In this document: piece by piece, positions 34,835 to 43,718 of the stretch
Numbering within the stretch: the first letter of the stretch is position 1
Layout: each line of letters begins with the position of its first letter
Assembly (NCBI RefSeq): GCF_000316195.1
Contig: NZ_JH994111.1
Span: 1,247,470-1,311,469, forward strand
DNA from: Brachyspira hampsonii 30446
GTDB lineage: Bacteria > Spirochaetota > Brachyspiria > Brachyspirales > Brachyspiraceae
Direction: 5' to 3'
DNA length: 64,000 bases
The notes under the pieces: model-generated
Told to the model about the DNA's origin: nothing
The model's database searches: none
The model's input: the letters and a program-made list of their open reading frames with translations, nothing else
Program-made: the position numbers and the translations under genes

Positions 34835-36727
34835 ATGAAAATAGCTGTTTCTCAATTAGAAATAATACCATCTATGCCTTGTGATAATGCAGCAAGAATA
34901 ATAAGTTTTATAAGTAAAGCAAAAAAAGAAAATGCAGATATGGTAATATTTCCAGAATTATGTGTTTCAGGATATATGATTGGGGATATGTGGGAAAGTG
35001 AGTCATTTATAAGAGAATGTGAGGAACTTGGAAAAGAAATAATAAAATCTTCAAATGGAATATATGTAATTTTTGGAAATGTTGCATCTGATAAAAATAA
35101 AAAGAATTTTGACGGAAGACTTAGAAAATATAATGCCATGTTTGTATCTAAAGACGGCAAATTAATACATAATAATACTACTGAATATCCTTTTATAATA
35201 AAATCTTTGCTTCCTAATTATAAAGAATTTGAAGATCCTAGACATTTTTTTAGTTTAAAGGATTTAGCTTTTGAAAACAATAAAGATATAAAAGAATATT
35301 TAAAGCCATTAGATATAGAATGTAATGGAGAAAAAATAAAATTAGGTTTGACTATATGTGAAGATGCATGGAGTAAGAATTATTTATTTTCACCTATGGA
35401 CATTATAAATTCCAATAATGATGTAGATTTATTTATTAATATATCAAGTTCTCCATATACTTTGGTAAAAGACATTAAAAGACATAGCATGTACGGAGAA
35501 ATAGCAAGTAAACATAATACTCCTCTTATATATGTTAATAATGTAGGAATACAAAATAATGGTAAAACAGTATATACATTTGATGGCAGAAGTTCTATTT
35601 ACGATAATAAAGGCAATTTATTATTAACAGGAAAAAGATACGAAGAAGATTTATACTTCATTGATATTGATGTAAAAAATAAATCATTTGGTAAATCCAT
35701 AGAAATAAAGGAAGAAAATGAATACAAATTAATATATGATACTGTTATTTACGGAATTAGAAAATTTATGAAATCTATTGGAATTAACAAAGTAGTTATA
35801 GGTGTATCAGGAGGTATTGATTCTGCCTTATCATCTGCAATGTATGTAAATGCAATAGGAAAAGATAATGTTCTTTTAGTGAATATGCCTAGTAAATTTA
35901 ATTCTGATACAACTAAAAATCTTGCTAAAAGCTTATCTGATAATTTAGGCTGTGCTTATATGGTGGTTCCTATACAGGAGTCTGTAGATTATACTGTCAA
36001 ACAATTAGAAAGCTCCCCTATTATAAAAGACGGAAAAGAAGATCATTTAAAAGTATCATCATTTGTTATAGAAAATATACAGGCAAGAGACAGATCCTCA
36101 AGAGTATTATCTGCTATAGCTGCTAGTTTTGACGGTGTATTTACATGCAATGCCAATAAAACTGAAACTATGGTAGGATATTCAACTATGTATGGAGACG
36201 GAGCAGGATTTTTTGCATGTTTAGCAGATTTATGGAAGTATCAGATATACGGTCTGGCTAATTATGTTAACAAAGAAGTATTTAAAAAGGAAATTATACC
36301 TGAAGGCACTATAAATATTGTACCTAGTGCGGAACTTTCAACTGCTCAGGCTGTTGATGAAGGCAAGGGCGATCCAATAAAATATGATTATCATGATTAT
36401 TTGTTTAAATTTTTAATGGAATCTTGGAACAGGGCAATATTGGAAGATATACTAGAATTTTATATATCAGGAAAGCTGGAGGAAAAAATAGGATGCCAAA
36501 AAGGAATATTAAAAAAATATTTTAATAGCGGAGCAGACTTTGTAGATGATTTAGAAAGATGGTGGAAGCAATATATGGGTATGGCTATCTCTAAGAGAAT
36601 ACAGGCTCCTCCAATACTTGCAGTAAGCAGAAGAACTTTTGGATTTGGTAACAGAGAATCACAAAATAGGATTTATTACACTTCCAAATATCTATACCTG
36701 AAAAATAAAATTTTTGAACAATATTAA
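34835..36727 (+). CDS. nadE: Glutamine-dependent NAD+ synthetase
   Basis: The enzyme converts nicotinic acid adenine dinucleotide to NAD+ using ammonia released from glutamine. The N-terminal nitrilase domain has Glu41 in FPELCVSGY and the nucleophile Cys175 in LTICEDAW. The C-terminal ammonia-dependent domain has the ATP pyrophosphatase loop GVSGGIDSALSS at about 323 and ETMVGYSTMYGDGAG. The length of 630 residues is normal for the two-domain form. The start is the ATG at 34835 with GGAG nine bases upstream; a TTG five codons earlier overlaps that GGAG. Confidence 0.95.
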   Translation: MKIAVSQLEIIPSMPCDNAARIISFISKAKKENADMVIFPELCVSGYMIGDMWESESFIRECEELGKEIIKSSNGIYVIFGNVASDKNKKNFDGRLRKYNAMFVSKDGKLIHNNTTEYPFIIKSLLPNYKEFEDPRHFFSLKDLAFENNKDIKEYLKPLDIECNGEKIKLGLTICEDAWSKNYLFSPMDIINSNNDVDLFINISSSPYTLVKDIKRHSMYGEIASKHNTPLIYVNNVGIQNNGKTVYTFDGRSSIYDNKGNLLLTGKRYEEDLYFIDIDVKNKSFGKSIEIKEENEYKLIYDTVIYGIRKFMKSIGINKVVIGVSGGIDSALSSAMYVNAIGKDNVLLVNMPSKFNSDTTKNLAKSLSDNLGCAYMVVPIQESVDYTVKQLESSPIIKDGKEDHLKVSSFVIENIQARDRSSRVLSAIAASFDGVFTCNANKTETMVGYSTMYGDGAGFFACLADLWKYQIYGLANYVNKEVFKKEIIPEGTINIVPSAELSTAQAVDEGKGDPIKYDYHDYLFKFLMESWNRAILEDILEFYISGKLEEKIGCQKGILKKYFNSGADFVDDLERWWKQYMGMAISKRIQAPPILAVSRRTFGFGNRESQNRIYYTSKYLYLKNKIFEQY

Positions 36728-36732
36728 AAAGC

Positions 36733-36781
36733 TTTAATTAAATATAATTTTACTGTAAAATTATTGTGTAATTAAAATTTT
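36733..36781 (+). terminator. Hairpin terminator of nadE
   Basis: TTTAATTA and ATAATTTTA (36733-36752) pair with TAAAATTAT and TAATTAAA (36756-36776), followed by ATTTT. The stem is all A/T but long. It separates nadE from the chemotaxis promoter. Confidence 0.55.
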
Positions 36782-36783
36782 AC

Positions 36784-36812
36784 TTGCAAAAAGCAATAAT
36801 AAATGTTATATT
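36784..36812 (+). promoter_or_regulatory. Promoter of the chemotaxis operon
   Basis: TTGCAA and TATATT are 17 bp apart, with a predicted start about 40 bases before the GTG at 36859. No sigma-28-like element was seen. Confidence 0.45.
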
Positions 36813-36858
36813 TATATTGTAATATATAATTTTTTAGAATGTTAGGAAATAATGTAAA

Positions 36859-38790
36859 GTGGCAGCAACTAGTATTATAGACAATAATATAAAGCAGGAT
36901 ATCCTTGACTATTCTGCAATATTAGAAACAACCGTAAAAGATATTAACTCTTTTCTTGAAGAAGTAGGAAGAGTATATAGTTTTATAGGTGAAAAGTTTC
37001 CTATGATAGAACAGGAAATGAAAAATGAAAATGAAAAAGCTAATAATTTGCTTTCATATTTTACTAACAAAGAAAAAGGTGAAAAAAACTTTTCAAATGA
37101 TTTGGACGAAAATCAGGAAGACTTCTTTAGATCATTCGATAGAATGCAGAATTTTATATCACAGGATAATGAGCTTTCAGATTCCTTAGTTGAAGATGTA
37201 GGCAAAACAAGCAATATTATGGATTCTATAGAACAAATTAGAATGCTTGCTGATCAAATTAAAGTTTATTCATTGAATGCAATTATTATATCATCTAAAT
37301 ATGGTGCCGGCGGTAAGGCTTTCGGAGAAATATCTAAAAACATAATAAAAATGTCTGAAACATCAAATGAACAGGCAGATCAAATGAATAGAATCGGTAA
37401 GGAATTATTTGTAAGGTTTGAATCATTTAAAACTGAAATACTAAAAACTAATGAGCTGCAAAGACAAAATTTCACAATCATGAGAGAACAGCTTGATAAA
37501 GAACATAATAACATGGTTAATTCTTTTGCAGTATTTTCTAATGTAATATCAGATATAATATCAAGAGTCGATAACACTTATGACTTTATATTTGAAGTAA
37601 TGATGGTTCTTCCTCGTGAGGATATAGTTAGGCAGCAGACTGAACACATAGTTGAATCAATAAATTCTATAGTTTATGAAAATAGAAATTTTATAGATTA
37701 TTATGGTTCTCAAGTTGAAACTATGGGTGCTGAAGATTTAGAGAAAACAGAAAATCAGACTTTAGAGCATAGATTATTAGATTTGCTTACATTTGATGAT
37801 GTTGTTTTAACTTTAATAATAGAAAATTTCAAATCAATACATGAAGAAATAGATCTTACTAACTCAGATATTTATAAAAGTTTAAAAGGATTAAAAGATG
37901 CTTTAACTGATATTACATCAGATAGAACCACTATAGTGGAATATATGATAGGCGGAGAAACAGGTAAATCGGAATTTCCTTTTACAGTTTCTGAATCCCT
38001 ATTTAATGAATATATGGGCTTTATTAAACTTTATTTAGAAAATTTTAAATTATTTTTAACTAATAAATACAGAATATCTGACAGTAATATAGCTATAATA
38101 GATTCAATAGAAGAATTAGAAAGTATGTTCTTAGAAACAAAAAATATTGCTAAAACTTTTAACTCAATTAACTTTTTAGCTAAAATAGAACTTGAAAAAA
38201 ATAGTAATATATTTAATAATTCTAAGACTTTTTCTATAGAAAGCGTTGAATCAATAGCTACTAACATTACAGAAACAGTAGACGGATGTTTGGAGCAGTT
38301 CCATAATATTAAATCTGCTATTTTCAGTTCAATCAATAAATTTAAATCAAATATTAATCAGCAGTCAAGCGAGCATTCTTTTATAGAATCTATGACAGAA
38401 AGTGTAAGCAAACGTTTAGATGAGTCAAAATATATCATTAATAATAATATAAAAAGATTAGATAGCTATGCTGATGAATTATTTGGACTTATAGATAAAA
38501 CTTTAGTAGATTTAAGTTCTTTAAGTACATTACTAACTAAAATTAATGAAATAATAGAAATTTTTAATAGCATGAGAAATGTTATAAGAAATAAAAAAAC
38601 TGAATATTATCAATCATTAGGTATAGATAATTGGAAAATAGAAAGCGATAAATATTTGGATATAGTTAATTCTTATACAATAAAAAAAGAAAGAGCTATT
38701 GCTAATAGTATTTTATCTGGAGAAGATGCACCAAATGTCGATATAAGTATAGATGTGGGTGCCGATAGCGGCGATTTTACTATGTTTTAA
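36859..38790 (+). CDS. Soluble methyl-accepting-chemotaxis-like coiled-coil protein
   Basis: This 643-residue protein heads the chemotaxis operon. Residues 128-165 (IRMLADQIKVYSLNAIIISS, KYGAGGKAFGEISKNI) resemble the signalling hairpin tip of MCPs (INLLALNAAIEAARAGE..GFAVVA), with several usual residues changed. Long heptad-rich helices flank it on both sides. There is no hydrophobic segment, so it would be cytosolic. DIVRQQTEHIVESINSIVYE resembles a CheZ- or MCP-associated helix. A role as cytosolic receptor or as a scaffold for CheA/CheW is likely. The start is GTG, with AGGA eleven bases upstream; an ATG TAA pair lies between, so the start has no close alternative. Confidence 0.72.
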   Translation: MAATSIIDNNIKQDILDYSAILETTVKDINSFLEEVGRVYSFIGEKFPMIEQEMKNENEKANNLLSYFTNKEKGEKNFSNDLDENQEDFFRSFDRMQNFISQDNELSDSLVEDVGKTSNIMDSIEQIRMLADQIKVYSLNAIIISSKYGAGGKAFGEISKNIIKMSETSNEQADQMNRIGKELFVRFESFKTEILKTNELQRQNFTIMREQLDKEHNNMVNSFAVFSNVISDIISRVDNTYDFIFEVMMVLPREDIVRQQTEHIVESINSIVYENRNFIDYYGSQVETMGAEDLEKTENQTLEHRLLDLLTFDDVVLTLIIENFKSIHEEIDLTNSDIYKSLKGLKDALTDITSDRTTIVEYMIGGETGKSEFPFTVSESLFNEYMGFIKLYLENFKLFLTNKYRISDSNIAIIDSIEELESMFLETKNIAKTFNSINFLAKIELEKNSNIFNNSKTFSIESVESIATNITETVDGCLEQFHNIKSAIFSSINKFKSNINQQSSEHSFIESMTESVSKRLDESKYIINNNIKRLDSYADELFGLIDKTLVDLSSLSTLLTKINEIIEIFNSMRNVIRNKKTEYYQSLGIDNWKIESDKYLDIVNSYTIKKERAIANSILSGEDAPNVDISIDVGADSGDFTMF

Positions 38791-38814
38791 TAAAAGTAAT
38801 GGAGGTATTTATTT

Positions 38815-39078
38815 ATGTCAGTTATAGAAATAAGTGATAATCTTAATATACGAACTATGGGTAAATATTTTAAGAATGTCATAAAAAGTGCTAATTATAA
38901 CGAAGATATAACTGTAAAATTTAATTGTGAAGGTCCTGCCCATGTGGATTTAGCAGGTTTGCAAATATTGTATGCTATGAAAAAAGAGCTTGCGAAAAAT
39001 CAAAAAAACCTTATAGTAGAAGGCATGGATAATTTATTTGTAGAATATTTAAATATAATTAACGATAAAAATAATTAA
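38815..39078 (+). CDS. STAS-domain protein of the chemotaxis operon
   Basis: The 87-residue protein fits a single STAS (anti-sigma-factor antagonist-like) domain: LNIRTMGKYFKNVIKSA, VKFNCEGPAHVDLAGLQILY, then the helix YAMKKELAKNQKNLIVEGMD. In SpoIIAA-type proteins the loop reads DSSG with a phosphorylated serine; here it is DLAG, so serine phosphorylation is not expected at that site. A binding role toward a neighbour in the operon is probable. GGAGG lies ten bases before ATG. The gene stands between the MCP-like gene and cheY. Confidence 0.75.
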   Translation: MSVIEISDNLNIRTMGKYFKNVIKSANYNEDITVKFNCEGPAHVDLAGLQILYAMKKELAKNQKNLIVEGMDNLFVEYLNIINDKNN

Positions 39079-39097
39079 TGATATAAGAGGTTAAAGT

Positions 39098-39466
39098 ATG
39101 GCTAAAACAATACTAATTGTAGACGATTCAAATACAGCTAGAGCATCTGTTGAATATACCTTGAAAAAGGGCAGTTATACTGTAGTGTCTGCAGATGATG
39201 GTACTACAGGTTTAGAGGTTCTAGGTAAAACTCCAAATGTTGATATGATAATAACAGACCTTAATATGCCAAAAATGGATGGTATAGAATTTATTAAGCA
39301 TGTAAGAAAGGTAGATCAGCATAAATATACCCCTATTCTAATGCTTACAACAGAATCTCAAGATGAGAAAAAAATGGAGGGTAAAGCCGCAGGTGCAAGT
39401 GGTTGGCTAGTAAAGCCATTTAACCCGACTCAACTTTTGGACGTTGTTAAACGTTTTTTAAATTAA
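39098..39466 (+). CDS. cheY: Chemotaxis response regulator CheY
   Basis: The 122-residue single receiver domain is complete: acidic pair Asp9/Asp10, phosphoacceptor Asp54 (MIITDLNMPKMDG), Thr84/Thr85 and Lys106 in WLVKPFN. Phosphorylated by CheA, it would bind the flagellar switch to change rotation of the periplasmic flagella. The position before the conserved lysine is Trp103 where Tyr or Phe is usual. AGAGG precedes the start. It lies directly ahead of cheA. Confidence 0.93.
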   Translation: MAKTILIVDDSNTARASVEYTLKKGSYTVVSADDGTTGLEVLGKTPNVDMIITDLNMPKMDGIEFIKHVRKVDQHKYTPILMLTTESQDEKKMEGKAAGASGWLVKPFNPTQLLDVVKRFLN

Positions 39467-39528
39467 TGTCCAACCATCTTATTATTATTTTTTTAATAAG
39501 AATTTTATCAAAGGTAGAGGTGTAATAC

Positions 39529-41673
39529 ATGTTTGATAGTGATGAATTTATTTCGATATTCTTAAGCGAAGCTAAAGAGATTGTAGAAGGTTTAGAAAAT
39601 GATTTAGTTTTGTTAGAGGATAATAAAAGTGACGAAGACCTTTTAAATAAAATCTTCAGAAGTGCTCATACTCTTAAATCTTCAGCGGGTACTGTTGGTT
39701 TCACTACTATGAGTGAGTTAAACCATGTTGCAGAAAATTTATTAGAAAAGGTAAGAAGCGGTAAATTGGATGTAACTCCGCAAATGATAACAGTACTTCT
39801 TGAGTTTTTAGATACTGTTAAACTTATGCTGCAAAATATTGTAGACGGTAAGGGTGAAACAGATGGTGTTACTAATATAGATTCATTAAAGGCTAAGATT
39901 AAAGCCATAGCCGATGGGAATGATCCTGCTGCAGTAGCTCCTGCTCCAAAACCGGCAGAAGCTCCTAAAGTTGAAGAAGCTAAACCAGCAGAAACTCCTA
40001 AAGCTGAAGAAGCCAAACCATCAGAAGCAGCAGCATCTAGCGGAGGCTCTAATTCTTTCCATATTGATATGGGATTTAAAGCTACTATTTTTGATAATGG
40101 TATAGACCCTCTTATGTTCTTGAATGACCTTAGAGCTATTGGTACTATTAATAATTTAAAAATAGAATGTAATAATTTACCAACTATTTTAAATCTTGAA
40201 GATCCTTATGTTTGCTACACTCAGTTTTCTTTGGATTTTGATACTAATGCTCCAGATGAACAGGTGCAAAATATTTTCTTGTTTGTAATAGATGACAATG
40301 ATATTAATATTGTAAATACAAAAGCGGATATTAAAGATGATGATGAAGTAAAACCTGCTGCAGAAGCTCCTAAAGCTGAAGAAGCTAAACCGGCAGAGGC
40401 TCCTAAGGCTGAAGAAAAGCCTGCCGAAAATGCTCCTGCTAATAATGCTCAGGCTCAGCCGGCAGTACATAAAGCTAAAGTTCAGGCTCCTTCAACAGTT
40501 AGGGTTGATACAAGAAAATTAGACAGTTTAATGAACTTAATTGGAGAACTTGTTATAGCTCAGTCAAGAATAATGCAGCTTACTCAAAGTTTAGATATTG
40601 ATAATGGACTTAAAGAAGCTGTAAGTTCAATGGATAGAACTTCAAGACAAATACAAGAAGAAGTTATGAATATTAGGATGATGCCTATAGGTCCTATATT
40701 CAACCAGTTCCATAGATATGTTAGAGACTTAAACTTAGAATTACATAAAGAGGTTAAACTAGTTCTTAAGGGTGAAACTACTGAGATAGATAAGAACATG
40801 CTTGAACAGTTATCTGATCCTCTCAAACACATGATAAGAAATTCCATGGACCATGGTATAGAAAAAACTAAAGAAGAGAGAATAGCTAGAGGAAAACCAG
40901 AGTATGGTACTATAACAATGTCAGCAGCACACCAAGAAGGACATGTTGTTATAGAGGTAGCTGATGATGGAAATGGATTAAATAAAGAAAAAATATTAAG
41001 TAAAGCCATTGAAAAAGGACTGCTTTCAAAAGACGGTAAATATTCTGATGTAGAAATATACAGAACTATATTCTACCCTGGAGTTTCAACTGCTGATAAA
41101 ATAACTGACATATCCGGAAGAGGTGTTGGTATGGATGTTGTTAGAGCAAATGTTGAAAAAATGAAAGGTAAAATAGAAATTAAATCTGTAGAAGGTAAAG
41201 GCAGTACCTTTATAGTTAAACTTCCTTTGACTTTGGCTATTATTGAAGGTATTACTTTTGCTTTAGGTAAGCAAATATATATTATGCCTCTAATTTCTAT
41301 CATAGAACAAATAAAAGTAAAAAATGAGCAGGTAAAACCTTTTGAAGGCAAAGGTGAAATGATAAAAATTAGAGATGAATATCTGCCTTTAATAAGACTC
41401 CATAAAGTATTTGAAATAGAAACACAAGTAGATAACATAGATGATGGTATAGTAGTAGTTGTTGAAGCTGGATATAGAAAATGTGCTATTTTTGTTGATG
41501 AACTTTTAGATCAGCAGCAGGTAGTTATTAAATCTTTAGACTCAGCATTCAGTAAACATGCAGGAATAGCCGGAGGTACTATACTTGGAGACGGAAGAAT
41601 AGCTCTCATTATAGATATACAAGGACTAGTAAATATGTCTCTACAAGGAAAAATAAATAACGGCGTAAAATAA
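39529..41673 (+). CDS. cheA: Chemotaxis histidine kinase CheA
   Basis: In 714 residues the domains run: P1 histidine phosphotransfer (His47 in RSAHTLKSSAG), a P2-like domain at about 175-270, two alanine/proline/glutamate-rich linkers with repeated PAEAPKAEEAK-type units, the P3 dimerisation helices (LDSLMNLIGELVIAQSR), the P4 ATPase (HMIRNSMDHGIE, VADDGNGLN, DISGRGVGMDVV) and the P5 CheW-like regulatory domain. It phosphorylates CheY and CheB in response to receptors. The linker repeats encode nearly identical stretches on both sides of P2, which could recombine. cheW follows after 11 bp. Confidence 0.95.
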   Translation: MFDSDEFISIFLSEAKEIVEGLENDLVLLEDNKSDEDLLNKIFRSAHTLKSSAGTVGFTTMSELNHVAENLLEKVRSGKLDVTPQMITVLLEFLDTVKLMLQNIVDGKGETDGVTNIDSLKAKIKAIADGNDPAAVAPAPKPAEAPKVEEAKPAETPKAEEAKPSEAAASSGGSNSFHIDMGFKATIFDNGIDPLMFLNDLRAIGTINNLKIECNNLPTILNLEDPYVCYTQFSLDFDTNAPDEQVQNIFLFVIDDNDINIVNTKADIKDDDEVKPAAEAPKAEEAKPAEAPKAEEKPAENAPANNAQAQPAVHKAKVQAPSTVRVDTRKLDSLMNLIGELVIAQSRIMQLTQSLDIDNGLKEAVSSMDRTSRQIQEEVMNIRMMPIGPIFNQFHRYVRDLNLELHKEVKLVLKGETTEIDKNMLEQLSDPLKHMIRNSMDHGIEKTKEERIARGKPEYGTITMSAAHQEGHVVIEVADDGNGLNKEKILSKAIEKGLLSKDGKYSDVEIYRTIFYPGVSTADKITDISGRGVGMDVVRANVEKMKGKIEIKSVEGKGSTFIVKLPLTLAIIEGITFALGKQIYIMPLISIIEQIKVKNEQVKPFEGKGEMIKIRDEYLPLIRLHKVFEIETQVDNIDDGIVVVVEAGYRKCAIFVDELLDQQQVVIKSLDSAFSKHAGIAGGTILGDGRIALIIDIQGLVNMSLQGKINNGVK

Positions 41674-41684
41674 AGGATTGTAAT

Positions 41685-42215
41685 ATGTTAGATAATCAAA
41701 AAATAAATGCAGCTAATATACCTCAGGTTGGAGGTACATCTTTAGAACATGATGAAAATATTTCTATTGAACCTAGCCAGCAATTTTTAGTATTTAAAAT
41801 AGACAATGAAGAATATGCTCTTGATGTATTGAGTATTGAAGGTATTGTAGGTGTAACTAATATAACTCCTGTTCCAGGCAGTCCTAAATTTATGAGAGGA
41901 CTTATGAATTTGAGAGGTAATATTCTTCATATAGTTGATATAAGAATAAGATTCGGATTAGATAGAAGAGATGATCATTCTATTGAAGATGATGTTATTA
42001 TAGTAATATCAACTACTAATAGAAAATTTGGTATATTGGCTGATATGGTAAGCGATGTTATTACAGTTTATGAAAGTCAGATGACAGAAACCCCTATTGA
42101 TAATATGAGAGGACTTCAAATTTCTAATGTTATTAGATTAGAAAATAAGATTATTATGGTTCTTCCTATAGAAGAAATTATAAAATCTAATGATGCCAAT
42201 AATCAAACAGTATAA
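41685..42215 (+). CDS. cheW: Chemotaxis coupling protein CheW
   Basis: The 176-residue protein has the CheW double beta-barrel: FLVFKIDNEEYALDVLSIEG, ITPVPGSPKFMRGLMNLRGN, ILHIVDIRIRFG and a C-terminal IIMVLPIEEII. It links receptors to CheA. About 30 polar residues precede the domain. It lies between cheA and cheR in the operon. Confidence 0.93.
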   Translation: MLDNQKINAANIPQVGGTSLEHDENISIEPSQQFLVFKIDNEEYALDVLSIEGIVGVTNITPVPGSPKFMRGLMNLRGNILHIVDIRIRFGLDRRDDHSIEDDVIIVISTTNRKFGILADMVSDVITVYESQMTETPIDNMRGLQISNVIRLENKIIMVLPIEEIIKSNDANNQTV

Positions 42216-42233
42216 TATCATTGAGGTATAAAA

Positions 42234-43085
42234 ATGGAAGATATAAATGAGCATATGCCTGCTTTAAGCGATGCTGAGTTTAATGAATTAGTTAAAATTA
42301 TTTATGATAAAACTAGAATACAAATGACTAGTCATAAAAGAGCTTTAGTAACTTCGAGATTAAGTAAGAGACTAAGAGCTTTAAAAATGAACTCTTTCAG
42401 AGAATATATAGATTTTGTTAAAAATGCTAAAGATGAGGAACTTACAAATTTTGTTAATGCTGTTACTACTAATAAAACTGATTTCTTTAGAGAAAATAAG
42501 CATTTTGAATATATGAAAAGTACATTTCTTCCAGAATGGGAAAAAAATTTTAAAGCAGGAAAAGTTAAAAATCTTAGAATATGGTCAGCAGCTTGCTCAA
42601 CTGGAGAAGAGCCCTACACTATTCAAATGACTTTGCATGAGTATTTTGGTTCCAACTATGATAAATATGATATAAAAGTCTTGGCTAGTGATATAGATAC
42701 TAATGTATTAGCTCATGGAAGGGCTGGTATTTATAAAGATGAATCTGTTGATCCAATACAGGATAACATATTAAGAAAATACTTTTTAAGAGGTACAGGC
42801 GATAAAGAAGGATTATATAAAGTAAAGGATATTCTAAAAAAGAATTTATTTTTTAGACAATTAAATTTTAAAGATGAAGATTTTGATATTCATACTCAAT
42901 TTGATTTAATATTTTGTAGGAATGTTATTATTTATTTTGATAAAGAGTTCCAAAAGGAATTATTTAATAAATTTCATAGATATTTGAAAGATGACGGTTT
43001 AGTATTTATAGGACACTCGGAAACTTTATTCGGTGTATCTGATAAATTTAAATATGTAGCAAGCAATATCTACAAAAAGATTTAA
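42234..43085 (+). CDS. cheR: Chemoreceptor methyltransferase CheR
   Basis: CheR transfers methyl groups from SAM to receptor glutamates during adaptation. The N-terminal helical domain (residues 1-85, ending TNKTDFFRENKHFEYM) and the SAM domain (LRIWSAACSTGEEPYTIQM, VLASDIDTNVLAHGRAGIY, FDLIFCRNVIIYFDKEFQ, GLVFIGHSETLF) are complete in 283 residues. The typical C-terminal pentapeptide-binding TPR is absent, as in most CheR. GAGG lies before ATG. Confidence 0.94.
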   Translation: MEDINEHMPALSDAEFNELVKIIYDKTRIQMTSHKRALVTSRLSKRLRALKMNSFREYIDFVKNAKDEELTNFVNAVTTNKTDFFRENKHFEYMKSTFLPEWEKNFKAGKVKNLRIWSAACSTGEEPYTIQMTLHEYFGSNYDKYDIKVLASDIDTNVLAHGRAGIYKDESVDPIQDNILRKYFLRGTGDKEGLYKVKDILKKNLFFRQLNFKDEDFDIHTQFDLIFCRNVIIYFDKEFQKELFNKFHRYLKDDGLVFIGHSETLFGVSDKFKYVASNIYKKI

Positions 43086-43100
43086 TTATGGGAGATAATA

Positions 43101-43694
43101 ATGATTGATTTTCCGGCAGCAGCCAATAGCAATTTTAAAAGAATCACAATATATATAGGTGGTTACTATGCTTCGAAAGAACCTGCTGTAATAAAAACAG
43201 TTCTGGGCAGTTGTATATCTGTATGCCTGTTTGAGAATAAATTAAAATTCGGAGGTATGAATCACTTTATGCTTCCTGAAATGAGAGAATGGGAAAATCC
43301 GGCTGACGATTATAATAATACTAGATATGGTGTTTTTGCTATGGAGGTTCTTATAAACGAAATTATCAAATTAGGAGGAAAAAAGGAAAATCTTACAGCT
43401 AAAATATTCGGAGGCGGACATGTACTTTCAGGTATGACTAGTAATATACTTCAAGTACCTGATAAGAATATACAATTTGCTAAAAAATTCTTGGCAGATG
43501 AAAAAATACCTATAGTAAGTGAAGATATAGGCGGTAATTGGCCTAGAAAAGTATTCTTCTTCAATACAGAAAATAGAGTGCTTATGAAAAAATTAGAAGG
43601 TAAGACAAAAGAATTTTCAGCTGAACAAGAAATTAAATACTCTAAAAATTTACAGCATAAACTTGAAGAAAAATCAGATATTACATTGTTTTAA
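43101..43694 (+). CDS. cheD: Chemoreceptor glutamine deamidase CheD
   Basis: The 197-residue protein holds the CheD signature: TVLGSCISVCLFE with the nucleophilic cysteine, GGMNHFMLPE with the catalytic histidine, ARYGVFAMEVLINEI-like sequence (here NTRYGVFAMEVL) and AKIFGGGHVLSG. It deamidates receptor glutamines and in some bacteria binds CheC. No cheC or cheX gene is in the operon. GGAG lies before ATG. Confidence 0.93.
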   Translation: MIDFPAAANSNFKRITIYIGGYYASKEPAVIKTVLGSCISVCLFENKLKFGGMNHFMLPEMREWENPADDYNNTRYGVFAMEVLINEIIKLGGKKENLTAKIFGGGHVLSGMTSNILQVPDKNIQFAKKFLADEKIPIVSEDIGGNWPRKVFFFNTENRVLMKKLEGKTKEFSAEQEIKYSKNLQHKLEEKSDITLF

Positions 43695-43718
43695 TATATT
43701 AATAATTAAGGATTTTAT

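Noticed and set aside
39666-41438. Long minus-strand frames inside cheA
   Set aside because: They are shadows of the cheA reading frame, with leucine/serine-rich translations and no ribosome sites.
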